In this document: positions 1-6,396 of the stretch, piece after piece
Layout of the letters: every line of letters begins with the position of its first letter
Position numbering within the stretch: the first letter of the stretch is position 1
DNA from: Ruminococcus flavefaciens
GTDB taxonomy: Bacteria > Bacillota > Clostridia > Oscillospirales > Ruminococcaceae
DNA: 15,676 bases
Direction of reading: 5' to 3'
NCBI GenBank assembly: GCA_002310115.1
Contig: DBYI01000099.1
Span: 1-15,676 of the forward strand
Program-made: the position numbers and the translations under genes
Notes under the pieces: generated by a model
What the model was told of the DNA's origin: nothing
The model's database searches: none
Seen by the model: the letters and a program-made list of their open reading frames with translations, nothing else

Positions 1-2
1 GG

Positions 3-27
3 AAGCTCCCCGTTTGGGGAGCTTTTT
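3..27 (+). terminator. Rho-independent terminator of a gene to the left
   Basis: AAGCTCCCC (3-11) pairs with GGGGAGCTT (16-24) around a GTTT loop, and Ts continue to 27. The T tract is on the + strand only, so it ends a rightward gene lying mostly outside the window. It does not serve the leftward gene that ends at 36. Confidence 0.85.
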
Positions 28-35
28 GCATCTGC

Positions 36-446
36 TCATATCTTTTTTATATCAAATACCAGATCAAGTCCAAATTTACCAAGAATCAAAGCAAAGGATA
101 CTAACTCTTTCTTCGTCGATATACCATTCTCACGCCGTTTCTTGTATTCTTTAGTATGAGGATAAACGATTATCACAACAAAACTCGTCAAAAAAAGCAC
201 CATGTGCAGCATCATGCCATGCAAGTTCCTCTGATCATTAGTAAAATCTAGTGTACTCGGCATTGTAACTACAAATACAATTGCTACTATCACAAAAGAA
301 ACTATTGCAAAGACCAGATAATTCTGCCACACCATTTTCGGTTCCTTATCACCTTTTACAAAAGGGTGCCGCGGAGACTTTTCATCATACAGAATCGTCA
401 CAGACTGCCCCTCCTGATAGCTGAATTCTTCTTCAACTGTTTTCAT
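36..446 (-). CDS. small membrane protein, C-terminal DUF3592-like
   Basis: The protein has 136 residues. Residues 10-25 read YQEGQSVTILYDEKSP, which resembles the Y-x2-G-x2-V-x-V-x-Y-D-x3-P motif of DUF3592 membrane proteins, where it lies just before the last membrane helix. Two hydrophobic segments follow, at about 41-62 and 77-96, and the tail is basic. DUF3592 proteins normally carry an earlier helix and a beta-rich region ahead of this motif; here it sits at the very N-terminus, so the gene may be 5'-truncated. The ATG at 444-446 has no good Shine-Dalgarno. A GGGGGG run about 45 bases upstream precedes an ATG in another frame that stops after 14 codons. The reading frame stays open upstream to 555 but is not protein-like. 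Function is unknown. The family match is from motif memory only. Confidence 0.65.
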   Translation of the reverse strand: MKTVEEEFSYQEGQSVTILYDEKSPRHPFVKGDKEPKMVWQNYLVFAIVSFVIVAIVFVVTMPSTLDFTNDQRNLHGMMLHMVLFLTSFVVIIVYPHTKEYKKRRENGISTKKELVSFALILGKFGLDLVFDIKKI

Positions 447-508
447 GGCAGAAACAAGTTTGAAAAAAATAACACTATGAATATCATTTATCCCCCCTAT
501 TTGTACAG

Positions 509-537
509 AAAAGGGCTGCCATGATTTGGCAGCCCTT
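509..537 (-). terminator. Rho-independent terminator of pckA
   Basis: A 10-bp perfect stem, 511-520 with 528-537 (AAGGGCTGCC and its complement), has a 7-nt loop. On the - strand it ends in a short TTTT tract, 37 nt after the pckA stop codon. It also separates pckA from the small membrane protein downstream. Confidence 0.85.
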
Positions 538-574
538 GTGTTTGCAAGTTGCGTTCAATATGCTGTATAAACAA

Positions 575-2392
575 TTATTTGTTGAGGTTAGCTTCTATCA
601 TATCGAGTTCATCATAAAGCGCCTGTGGAATATTGCCACCCTTTGCCTTGATGTCCTCATCATAATATCTTCTCATCTCAGCAATCTCCTTCTTCCACTC
701 GTCCTTATTGACTGTAAGAAGCTGCTGAAGTGCAGATGCAGGAACCTCGTCTTCTATACCCTTGAGATTGATATCCTCAGGCTTTGGAAGATATCCGATA
801 GGAGTCTCAACAGCATCAACTTCGCCATCAACTCTCTTGATGATCCAGTCAAGAACTCTCATATTCTCACCATAGCCGGGCCAGAGGAAATTGCCCTTTT
901 CGTCTGTTCTGAACCAGTTAACGTTGAAAATCTTAGGAGCCTTGCTGCCGAGTCTTGCACCCATTTCAAGCCAGTGAGCCCAGTAGTCACCAACATTGTA
1001 ACCAATGAACGGCTTCATAGCCATAGGATCATGACGAAGTACACCTACTGCGCCTGTAGCAGCAGCAGTTGTCTCAGAAGAAACAGCTGATCCAATGTAT
1101 GTACCGTGTGTCCAGTCAAATGACTGATATACAAGAGGAGCTGTTGAAGCACGTCTACCACCGAAAATGATAGCAGATACAGGAACGCCCTCAGGATTGT
1201 TGAACTCAGGAGAAATGCATGGGCAGTTCTCAGCGGGAGCAGTAAATCTTGAGTTAGGATGAGCAAGCTTCTTTCCTTCAGCTACCCAAGCTTCGCCGTC
1301 ACACTTGATACCAGTCCACTCAGTAGCATCCTTAGGCGGATTTTCGTTGAGCTTTTCCCACCATACAGTGTTATCGCTGTTGTCGAGGGCAACGTTTGTG
1401 AAAATAGCGCCGTTCTTTGTGCAAGCGAGAGCATTGTAGTTGGACTTAGCGTTTGTTCCAGGAGCAACTCCGAAGAAACCATTCTCTGGATTGATAGCAT
1501 ATAGTCTGCCGTCCTTGCCCGGCTTCATCCAAGCAATATCGTCGCCGACTGTGAATACTTCATAGCCATCCTTCTTATATCCCTCAGGTGGGATAAGCAT
1601 TGCAAGGTTTGTCTTTCCACAAGCTGATGGGAATGCAGCTGTGATATACTTAACTTCGCCGTTTGGTTTCTTGAGACCGAGGATAAGCATATGCTCAGCC
1701 ATCCAAGCCTCATTCTTGCCCTGGAATGAAGCGATACGGAGTGCGAAACACTTCTTGCCAAGGAGAACATTTCCGCCGTAAGCAGAGTTAATAGACCAGA
1801 TTGTATTTTCCTCAGGGAACTGAACGATGTATCTCTTCTCGGGATCAACGTCAGCCTTTGAGTGAAGGCCTCTTACGAAATCATCGGAAGTATCACCAAG
1901 GTTCTCAAAAGCCTGTTTACCCATACGAGTCATGATGTTCATATTAAGTACAACGTAGATAGAGTCTGTAACTTCTACGCCTACCTTAGCAAGAGGAGAA
2001 CCTATAGGGCCCATTGAATAAGGAATAACATACATTGTTCTGCCCTTCATAACACCCTTATACATAGGAGTAAGGAGAGCCTTCATCTTATCAGGAGCCA
2101 TCCAGTTGTTTGTAGGGCCTGCTCCTTTCTCTTCCTTAGAGCAGATGAATGTTCTGTCCTCAACACGTGCAACGTCGTTAGCACGGGTCCTGTGATAAAG
2201 ACAATTCGGGTACTTCTCAGGATTGAGCTTGTACATTTTGTCCCAGCTGTCATCGGGAAGCGAAGTAACTTCCTCGATAAGTGAGTCGATCTGCTCCTTA
2301 GAGCCATCGATCCATACTACCTTGTCAGGCTGGCAGAGAGCAATCATCTCGTCAACCCACTTTAATACATTGGGATTTTTTGTCAAAGACAT
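575..2392 (-). CDS. pckA: phosphoenolpyruvate carboxykinase (GTP)
   Basis: The 605-residue protein has the usual length of the GTP-dependent PEPCK family, which interconverts oxaloacetate plus GTP with PEP, CO2 and GDP in the cytosol. The P-loop FPSACGKTNLAML lies at 254-266 and includes the reactive Cys258 typical of the GTP type; ATP-type enzymes have a different P-loop. FTVGDDIAWM (280-289) supplies metal-binding aspartates, and FGGRRAST (410-417) and the WAHWLEMGARLG region (471-482) are conserved family blocks. The ATG at 2392 is preceded at 8 nt by AGGAGGT (2401-2407). The gene stands alone, with its own consensus promoter and terminator. In succinate-forming rumen cocci PEPCK is thought to run mainly in the carboxylating direction, but direction here is inference. 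All key residues appear intact. Confidence 0.97.
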   Translation of the reverse strand: MSLTKNPNVLKWVDEMIALCQPDKVVWIDGSKEQIDSLIEEVTSLPDDSWDKMYKLNPEKYPNCLYHRTRANDVARVEDRTFICSKEEKGAGPTNNWMAPDKMKALLTPMYKGVMKGRTMYVIPYSMGPIGSPLAKVGVEVTDSIYVVLNMNIMTRMGKQAFENLGDTSDDFVRGLHSKADVDPEKRYIVQFPEENTIWSINSAYGGNVLLGKKCFALRIASFQGKNEAWMAEHMLILGLKKPNGEVKYITAAFPSACGKTNLAMLIPPEGYKKDGYEVFTVGDDIAWMKPGKDGRLYAINPENGFFGVAPGTNAKSNYNALACTKNGAIFTNVALDNSDNTVWWEKLNENPPKDATEWTGIKCDGEAWVAEGKKLAHPNSRFTAPAENCPCISPEFNNPEGVPVSAIIFGGRRASTAPLVYQSFDWTHGTYIGSAVSSETTAAATGAVGVLRHDPMAMKPFIGYNVGDYWAHWLEMGARLGSKAPKIFNVNWFRTDEKGNFLWPGYGENMRVLDWIIKRVDGEVDAVETPIGYLPKPEDINLKGIEDEVPASALQQLLTVNKDEWKKEIAEMRRYYDEDIKAKGGNIPQALYDELDMIEANLNK

Positions 2393-2486
2393 TGTATAAT
2401 ACCTCCTAAAAAATTATCATATAATATGCAGAAATAAAGCTCCGCAAACAGAAAGTCAGTAAAAAACCGAACGTTCCTCAAATACT

Positions 2487-2515
2487 ATTATATCTGTTTT
2501 TTGTCAATGTGTCAA
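2487..2515 (-). promoter_or_regulatory. consensus sigma-A promoter of pckA
   Basis: On the - strand, TTGACA (2510-2515), a 17-bp spacer and TATAAT (2487-2492) form a perfect consensus promoter. The start point should be near 2480, giving a leader of about 88 nt. The 8-bp palindrome GAACGTTC (2469-2476) lies just downstream of the start point and could be an operator; that is only a suggestion. Such a promoter fits a strongly expressed central-metabolism gene. Confidence 0.85.
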
Positions 2516-2520
2516 TAGTC

Positions 2521-2673
2521 CTTTACGGTATTTTTTAGGAATAGCAATATTACCTAAAGTTATTGCAATAATTGCGTTTTCTGACATTTTTGGTACTTTA
2601 TAAAGCTTTAAACCGTTCTGACGATATATAAAAAATTGCACGTTGTTATATTTTTGTCAATAGCACTATTAGA
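2521..2673. other. AT-rich intergenic gap between divergent promoters
   Basis: No gene is seen. It holds a palindrome TATTGCAATA (2561-2570), the inverted pair GCAATA (2544-2549) and TATTGC (2561-2566), and a TTGTCAATAG block (2654-2663) whose last nine bases, TGTCAATAG, also occur in the pckA -35 region (2510-2518). These may be regulator sites shared by the two divergent promoters, but the sequence is AT-rich and chance matches are likely. Confidence 0.35.
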
Positions 2674-2702
2674 TTGCTATTTTCCATAAAATATGATATA
2701 AT
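2674..2702 (+). promoter_or_regulatory. sigma-A promoter for the leader RNA and DUF6472 gene
   Basis: TTGCTA (2674-2679), a 17-bp spacer and TATAAT (2697-2702) form a good promoter. The predicted start is near 2709, about 210 nt before the first start codon, so a long untranslated leader is transcribed. Confidence 0.7.
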
Positions 2703-2708
2703 AATTCA

Positions 2709-2922
2709 TCAAAGGGGCGAAAGGATATCATGACATCTTTAGTCACGGATAGTTGACCGGTAGCGAATGGTGTCCTTGATATCAAAATATAATTATTTCT
2801 TTCATCCGCACGATAAGAGAACTCTCTAACATACAGGGTATTTACTATTGAAAAACAGTACCGTGTTCTTTTGGGAGTTTCACAAATAATTAAGATAAAT
2901 ATTGATTTACAGGAGAAACATA
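2709..2922 (+). ncRNA. candidate structured leader RNA, class not recognised
   Basis: About 210 nt of untranslated RNA precede the DUF6472 gene. The first part can fold two ways. In one, 2721-2731 pairs with 2767-2777 (11 continuous pairs, three of them G-U). In the other, GATATCA (2724-2730) pairs with TGATATC (2777-2783), followed by 2732-2737 with 2769-2774. Inside both, GTCA (2742-2745) pairs with TGAC (2754-2757). The second part offers 2815-2821 with 2866-2872 extended by 2834-2840 with 2859-2865, or instead AACTCTC (2820-2826) with GGGAGTT (2873-2879). There is no obvious terminator and no match to riboswitch cores I know. It could be a regulatory leader or a small RNA processed from it. 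The evidence is complementarity only. Confidence 0.4.
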
Positions 2923-3114
2923 ATGGAAACCAAGAAAAATGCCACCAACTGCGAAACCTGCACCAATTACGTATATGATGAAGACTACGAATGCTACGTG
3001 TGTATGGTAAACCTTGATGAAGACGAAATGTACCGCTTTCTCCAGGGCACTAACTACGCCTGTCCGTACTACCGTCTCGATGATGAATACGGCATAGTTC
3101 GCCACCAAAACTAA
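2923..3114 (+). CDS. DUF6472-like small Cys-rich protein
   Basis: The protein has 63 residues starting METKKNATNCETC. The ATG at 2923 is chosen because AGGAG (2911-2915) lies 7 nt upstream; a TTG at 2902 would start before the ribosome site. It is highly acidic and Tyr-rich, with five cysteines (C10, C13, C24, C27 and one near C45 before PYYRLDDEY), arranged as two CxxC pairs plus one, which suggests a small metal- or redox-binding fold. The core VNLDEDEMYRFLQG followed by CPYYRLDDEYGIVR resembles the DUF6472 family widespread in Clostridia, as I remember it. Function is unknown. It follows a long leader RNA. Its stop codon overlaps that of the convergent lipoprotein gene (TAA at 3112-3114 against TAG at 3111-3113). 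Confidence 0.8.
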   Translation: METKKNATNCETCTNYVYDEDYECYVCMVNLDEDEMYRFLQGTNYACPYYRLDDEYGIVRHQN

Positions 3115-3644
3115 TATATAATATGGCCCTCGACATTTCTGTCCAAATTAATCCCCGCTACTGTTGCTGTTCCGTTTTCACACATTTTTCCAAGTACAGT
3201 TATAACGCTGCATTCGGGTACCATCCCCTTCTTTACAGCCTGCTCGGATATGCCGATAAGCTGCTCAGCACCATATCTTTCAAGAAGTTCTCCTCCGTCT
3301 TCACAGTAAACTACCTTGCATGACGGCGAGACCTTCCACTTATAAAGTATATGCCAGAGAATATCTCTGCATTCATTTCCATCGACGATAATGAGCTCAG
3401 TATAGCCAGTAAACAAATCCCTGCCACTCTTAAGTTCTGCGCTGTATCTAGCTTGATCTAAGTCATAACCTACGGCAGAAACAGTTTCATCTTCGCCAAA
3501 AAATGCAAGTACCGTCGTTTTATCACCATATCCCGTTACCGAAACTGCTCTTAAATAACTTTTCTCGTGTATTCTGCCTGAACTGCACCCCGTGACAAAA
3601 GCTGTCGTAAATGCAAGTACTGCCGAGAAAAATGTTTTTTTCAT
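3111..3644 (-). CDS. Ger(x)C-like lipoprotein, N-terminal domain only
   Basis: The 177-residue product begins MKKTFFSAVLAF with a lipobox FVTGC (Cys20), so it should be a membrane-anchored lipoprotein. The start at 3644 has AAAGGAG (3653-3659) 8 nt upstream; a start at 3668 would lie before that site. After Cys20, segments such as SGRDLFTGYTELIIVDG and a closing CSVITVLGKMCENGTATV region resemble the N-terminal domain of Ger(x)C germination-receptor C subunits, where a GR-x-L-F-x-GH...III block is typical. Full Ger(x)C proteins have about 360-400 residues with a second domain, which is missing here. The gerAA and gerAB genes lie on the same strand at 5413-7831, separated by CPBP-tadA. The assignment rests on pattern recognition. 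It could also be an unrelated lipoprotein. Confidence 0.6.
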   Translation of the reverse strand: MKKTFFSAVLAFTTAFVTGCSSGRIHEKSYLRAVSVTGYGDKTTVLAFFGEDETVSAVGYDLDQARYSAELKSGRDLFTGYTELIIVDGNECRDILWHILYKWKVSPSCKVVYCEDGGELLERYGAEQLIGISEQAVKKGMVPECSVITVLGKMCENGTATVAGINLDRNVEGHIIY

Positions 3645-3734
3645 AGCATCCGCTCCTTTGGACAACAATTTTATTGTGTTAACAGATTATTCATATAAAT
3701 GTGCTAAAAAATCTACATTGTTTCCCCCGAAATA

Positions 3735-3748
3735 TGGTATTATATAAA
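3735..3748 (+). promoter_or_regulatory. probable extended -10 promoter for CPBP-tadA
   Basis: TGGTATTAT (3735-3743) matches an extended -10, and an overlapping TATAAA (3743-3748) is another option. The -35 is weak (TTGTTT, 3718-3723). It lies 25-40 nt before the start codon of the CPBP gene. Confidence 0.4.
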
Positions 3749-3774
3749 TTGAGAAATTGTAGGGAGGTGAACCA

Positions 3775-4953
3775 ATGAAAAATTCTGACACCTCAGAAGA
3801 TACCGTTGTAGATGTTGTTGAACAATTCGACTATTCAACGCAGAATGAAGCATATAATGAGAGCTTCATAACATGGCGTAGAAAAATAGATAATCCATAT
3901 GCTTTTAATTTCAGCCGCAACCGAAGGGAAAGCGTTTTTGTAGAAGGTAAAGGCTTTGAGAACAAGTCTTTCGCTGTTGCAGAACAGGATTCCATCAGCA
4001 AAATAACGAACGTTACTGGCATAGCAATGCTAATATGGATAGTTGTAGATAATTTGGTAAGCCGACTTGCTGTTGCCACTTTTGACCTTTTCGGATTTGA
4101 TATACACACATCTTTTTTCAACAAAGCCCTTTACGGCGGAAGCACAGAAATAATAACCACTCTGATACTCATTTCCATACTGAAAATTCTGCTTCCTGCT
4201 TACTATCTCCACCGAAAGCTCAAACTCCCCATGCGTGTTGAGTTCATGACCACTCTTAACCATGCATCTGATATGTTCGGAGCAATATTTATGGCTCTTT
4301 CGGTAAGCGCAATAACAAGTATCCCGAGTATCTATACAAACAGGATGAGAGAGGTATTTGACTACTTCAAGTCCATAAACGCCGATGCTTCTGTATGGGA
4401 TCAGGATCAATTCGTTGTGTACACCGTTTTCGATATAATAGTAGTTACAGTACTCTCAGAGTTATTCTTCCGAGGAGCAGTATTTGGAGCTCTCAGACAG
4501 TTCGGCGACTATTTTGCTGTTATAATCACCTCTGTCATGTCGGGACTACTCGTTCAGGATTTTCTTGAAATGCCTGCAGCTATAATGATATCAGCTGTAG
4601 CCTCAATTGGAATGCTACGGAGTGGTTCTATATTCACAGCTATATTTGTACAAGCGATATTCAAGATGTACCGCCTGGCAGTTGTTCTTACAGACGCTGG
4701 TGTCAATGACTCTCTCCACTTAAGAAGGAACAGTTTTATCCTCATAGTTTTCCTGATAGGAGCTATGGGCGCAAGTATTCTGTATCTGTTCAGGAAGCAT
4801 CAGGATATCCACAGAATAGCCGAATATCATTCCGAGTTAACCATGAAAGAGCGAATGTTGATTGCGTTCAAATCATTTCCCGTATCAATAGTTGTATGTT
4901 TCTGCCTGCTTGTGGCTGCAATACAGGTAATTAGTCAAATCATAGGAGCTTAA
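3775..4953 (+). CDS. CPBP-family membrane protein, probably catalytically dead
   Basis: The 392-residue protein has a long hydrophilic N-terminus (about 1-75) followed by roughly eight membrane segments. The ATG has a strong GGAGGTGA just upstream (3763-3770). The region 227-300 follows the CPBP (CAAX protease and bacteriocin-processing) layout: LSELFFRG (227-234), SGLLVQD (256-262), SGSIFTAIFVQAIFK (283-297). Active family members have EExxxR, FxxxH and HxxxN/B. Here the first Glu is Ser228, the FxxxH Phe and His positions are Ser256 and Val260, the third-motif His is Gln293 and its Asn is Phe296. Only Glu229 and Arg233 survive, so intramembrane proteolysis is unlikely. A scaffold, chaperone-like or binding role is possible. 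It is directly followed by tadA with no gap. Confidence 0.85.
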   Translation: MKNSDTSEDTVVDVVEQFDYSTQNEAYNESFITWRRKIDNPYAFNFSRNRRESVFVEGKGFENKSFAVAEQDSISKITNVTGIAMLIWIVVDNLVSRLAVATFDLFGFDIHTSFFNKALYGGSTEIITTLILISILKILLPAYYLHRKLKLPMRVEFMTTLNHASDMFGAIFMALSVSAITSIPSIYTNRMREVFDYFKSINADASVWDQDQFVVYTVFDIIVVTVLSELFFRGAVFGALRQFGDYFAVIITSVMSGLLVQDFLEMPAAIMISAVASIGMLRSGSIFTAIFVQAIFKMYRLAVVLTDAGVNDSLHLRRNSFILIVFLIGAMGASILYLFRKHQDIHRIAEYHSELTMKERMLIAFKSFPVSIVVCFCLLVAAIQVISQIIGA

Positions 4954-5406
4954 ATGGAAAAGTATATGCACCGTGCCCTTGAACTTGCACGTCTAGCATT
5001 CAACGAGGGAGAAGTTCCCGTAGGAGCTGTCGTGGTTAAAAAGACTACAGGAGAGATTGTCGGCGAGGGTAGAAATATGCGTGAGGGAACTAAAAATGCA
5101 CTTGCTCACGCGGAACTCATAGCTATAGATCAGGCATGCCATACTCTTGGTGGTTGGAGGCTCCCAGAATGCGCTATATACGTTACTTTGGAACCATGCC
5201 CAATGTGTTGCGGAGCTATCATAAATTCTCGCATAGACGACGTCATCTTCGGCGCGTATGATGTAAAAAGTGGCTCTGCCGTTTCCGTACAGAAGATGTT
5301 TGAGCTACCATATAACTACCACCCTGAAGTCACAGGAGGAATGATGGAAAATGAGTGCTCGGAAATCCTTTCAGAGTTTTTCAAACAATTAAGGCAAAAA
5401 AAATAA
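4954..5406 (+). CDS. tadA: tRNA-specific adenosine deaminase TadA
   Basis: The 150-residue protein has the normal length for TadA, which deaminates the wobble adenosine A34 to inosine in tRNA-Arg(ACG). The zinc site is complete: HAE at 52-54 (His52 ligand, Glu54 proton shuttle) and EPCPMC at 80-85 (Cys82, Cys85 ligands). NALAHAE and the region around SRIDDVIFGAYDVKSG (92-107) are typical of TadA as opposed to cytidine or guanine deaminases. The ATG follows the TAA of the CPBP gene directly. Its ribosome site AGGAG (4944-4948) lies inside the last codons of that gene, so the two are co-transcribed and probably translationally coupled. A terminator follows at 5420-5446. Confidence 0.95.
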   Translation: MEKYMHRALELARLAFNEGEVPVGAVVVKKTTGEIVGEGRNMREGTKNALAHAELIAIDQACHTLGGWRLPECAIYVTLEPCPMCCGAIINSRIDDVIFGAYDVKSGSAVSVQKMFELPYNYHPEVTGGMMENECSEILSEFFKQLRQKK

Positions 5407-5412
5407 AATATA

Positions 5413-6396
5413 TCACTTGTCCGCTGAGTTCCTCAGCGGATTTTTTACTGTCGTCGATACTATAAGCACAACCGCCGTTGCTATACCACGAGCAAGGATC
5501 AGTTCCCGCCCAGATATAAAAAGAGCCGCTACCAAAACAAGAAATGTTACTACACAACTCCTCCACCGTTCAACCCCCGGAAAAATCTTCTTCAACAGGT
5601 ATGCTCCAGTCATAACCTGCAACGTCAAATAGAACACAGCAAATGAAATGAATATCACTAGAAAGAGAGCATCTATCCTCTGAGCCTCAAAAGGTTGTGA
5701 AAGCTGTGCCGCCGTAATCACAGGAAAGTTTGTAATACTGACTATACCACCTACAACTGAAATGGAAGTAAGCATTATCAAGACGGTCAGTATTGCCTTT
5801 GCTCCAAAATAAAGAACAGTTGCATGGCATCTCTCTCCCCTTGTTTTTTCAAGCAGTACAAAAAAGCTTCCGATACCGCCGCTTGCTGCAAATCCTCTTG
5901 ACATTTCATAGAAGAACCCCTGATTTTCTGGACGAAAAATGTTTTCCCAGTCTGCAGTAAAAACCGCACTAACAAAATCAATTATTATATAGAGTACCCC
6001 TGCTGCTACAACTATCACCGCCGCACGAGACACTGCCCTCAATCCTGTTGATGAACTATAAAGACATACAAATGCGATAAGACCTGTCGTAATAAGTCTC
6101 CCAAATATCGCGTTCCTGCCCTCATATGGAATATATATAACTTCACTTGTCCGCCACAGCAAAGAAAAAAGAACTCCGCCACAGAAAACCACATACAAAA
6201 GATAAATTATCTGCTGCCACCTGGCGCTATTTTCACCGTACAGTGCAAATATCAGTGATAACAGAAACTGCAGAGCTATAGCCGAAAGCATTCCATAAAC
6301 CGTCATGAGTGAGATGCTTCCGCTCAAGCAGAAAACGCCAAAAACATCAGTTATTATCAGCATTGCAACGAGCTGATACCTCGATATGCTATTCAT
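5413..6396 (-). CDS. gerAB: GerAB-type spore germination permease
   Basis: This 327-residue protein with about ten hydrophobic segments belongs to the GerAB/Spore_permease branch of the APC amino acid transporter superfamily. The subunit is thought to bind the germinant or form its channel in the spore inner membrane. Supporting features are the N-terminus SISRYQLVAMLI, resembling the family's ISxxQ start, and AQRIDALFLVIFISFAVFY near residue 235, matching the family's ERID-x-hF-x-h-h-W block with W replaced. Usual length is about 360, so it is slightly short. The start codon overlaps the end of gerAA by 8 nt, with GGAGGAG just upstream, so translation is coupled. Its last residues are encoded by the tadA terminator. 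The symbol reflects family, not a proven orthologue. Confidence 0.8.
   Translation of the reverse strand: MNSISRYQLVAMLIITDVFGVFCLSGSISLMTVYGMLSAIALQFLLSLIFALYGENSARWQQIIYLLYVVFCGGVLFSLLWRTSEVIYIPYEGRNAIFGRLITTGLIAFVCLYSSSTGLRAVSRAAVIVVAAGVLYIIIDFVSAVFTADWENIFRPENQGFFYEMSRGFAASGGIGSFFVLLEKTRGERCHATVLYFGAKAILTVLIMLTSISVVGGIVSITNFPVITAAQLSQPFEAQRIDALFLVIFISFAVFYLTLQVMTGAYLLKKIFPGVERWRSCVVTFLVLVAALFISGRELILARGIATAVVLIVSTTVKNPLRNSADK
5420..5446 (+). terminator. terminator of CPBP-tadA, inside gerAB coding sequence
   Basis: TCCGCTGAG (5420-5428) pairs with CTCAGCGGA (5432-5440) around a 3-nt loop, followed by TTTTTT (5441-5446). The hairpin lies within the 3' end of the convergent gerAB gene and encodes most of its last nine residues, NPLRNSADK. 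Confidence 0.9.

Noticed and set aside
521..1090. 189-codon + strand reading frame opposite pckA
   Set aside because: It lies mostly antisense to a clear pckA gene, has no ribosome site, and its product resembles no protein.
2760..2880. T-box leader upstream of the DUF6472 gene
   Set aside because: CAGTACCGTG superficially resembles a T-box antiterminator, but the conserved TGG-containing bulge, specifier stem and terminator are absent, and the gene is not a tRNA-charging or amino acid gene.
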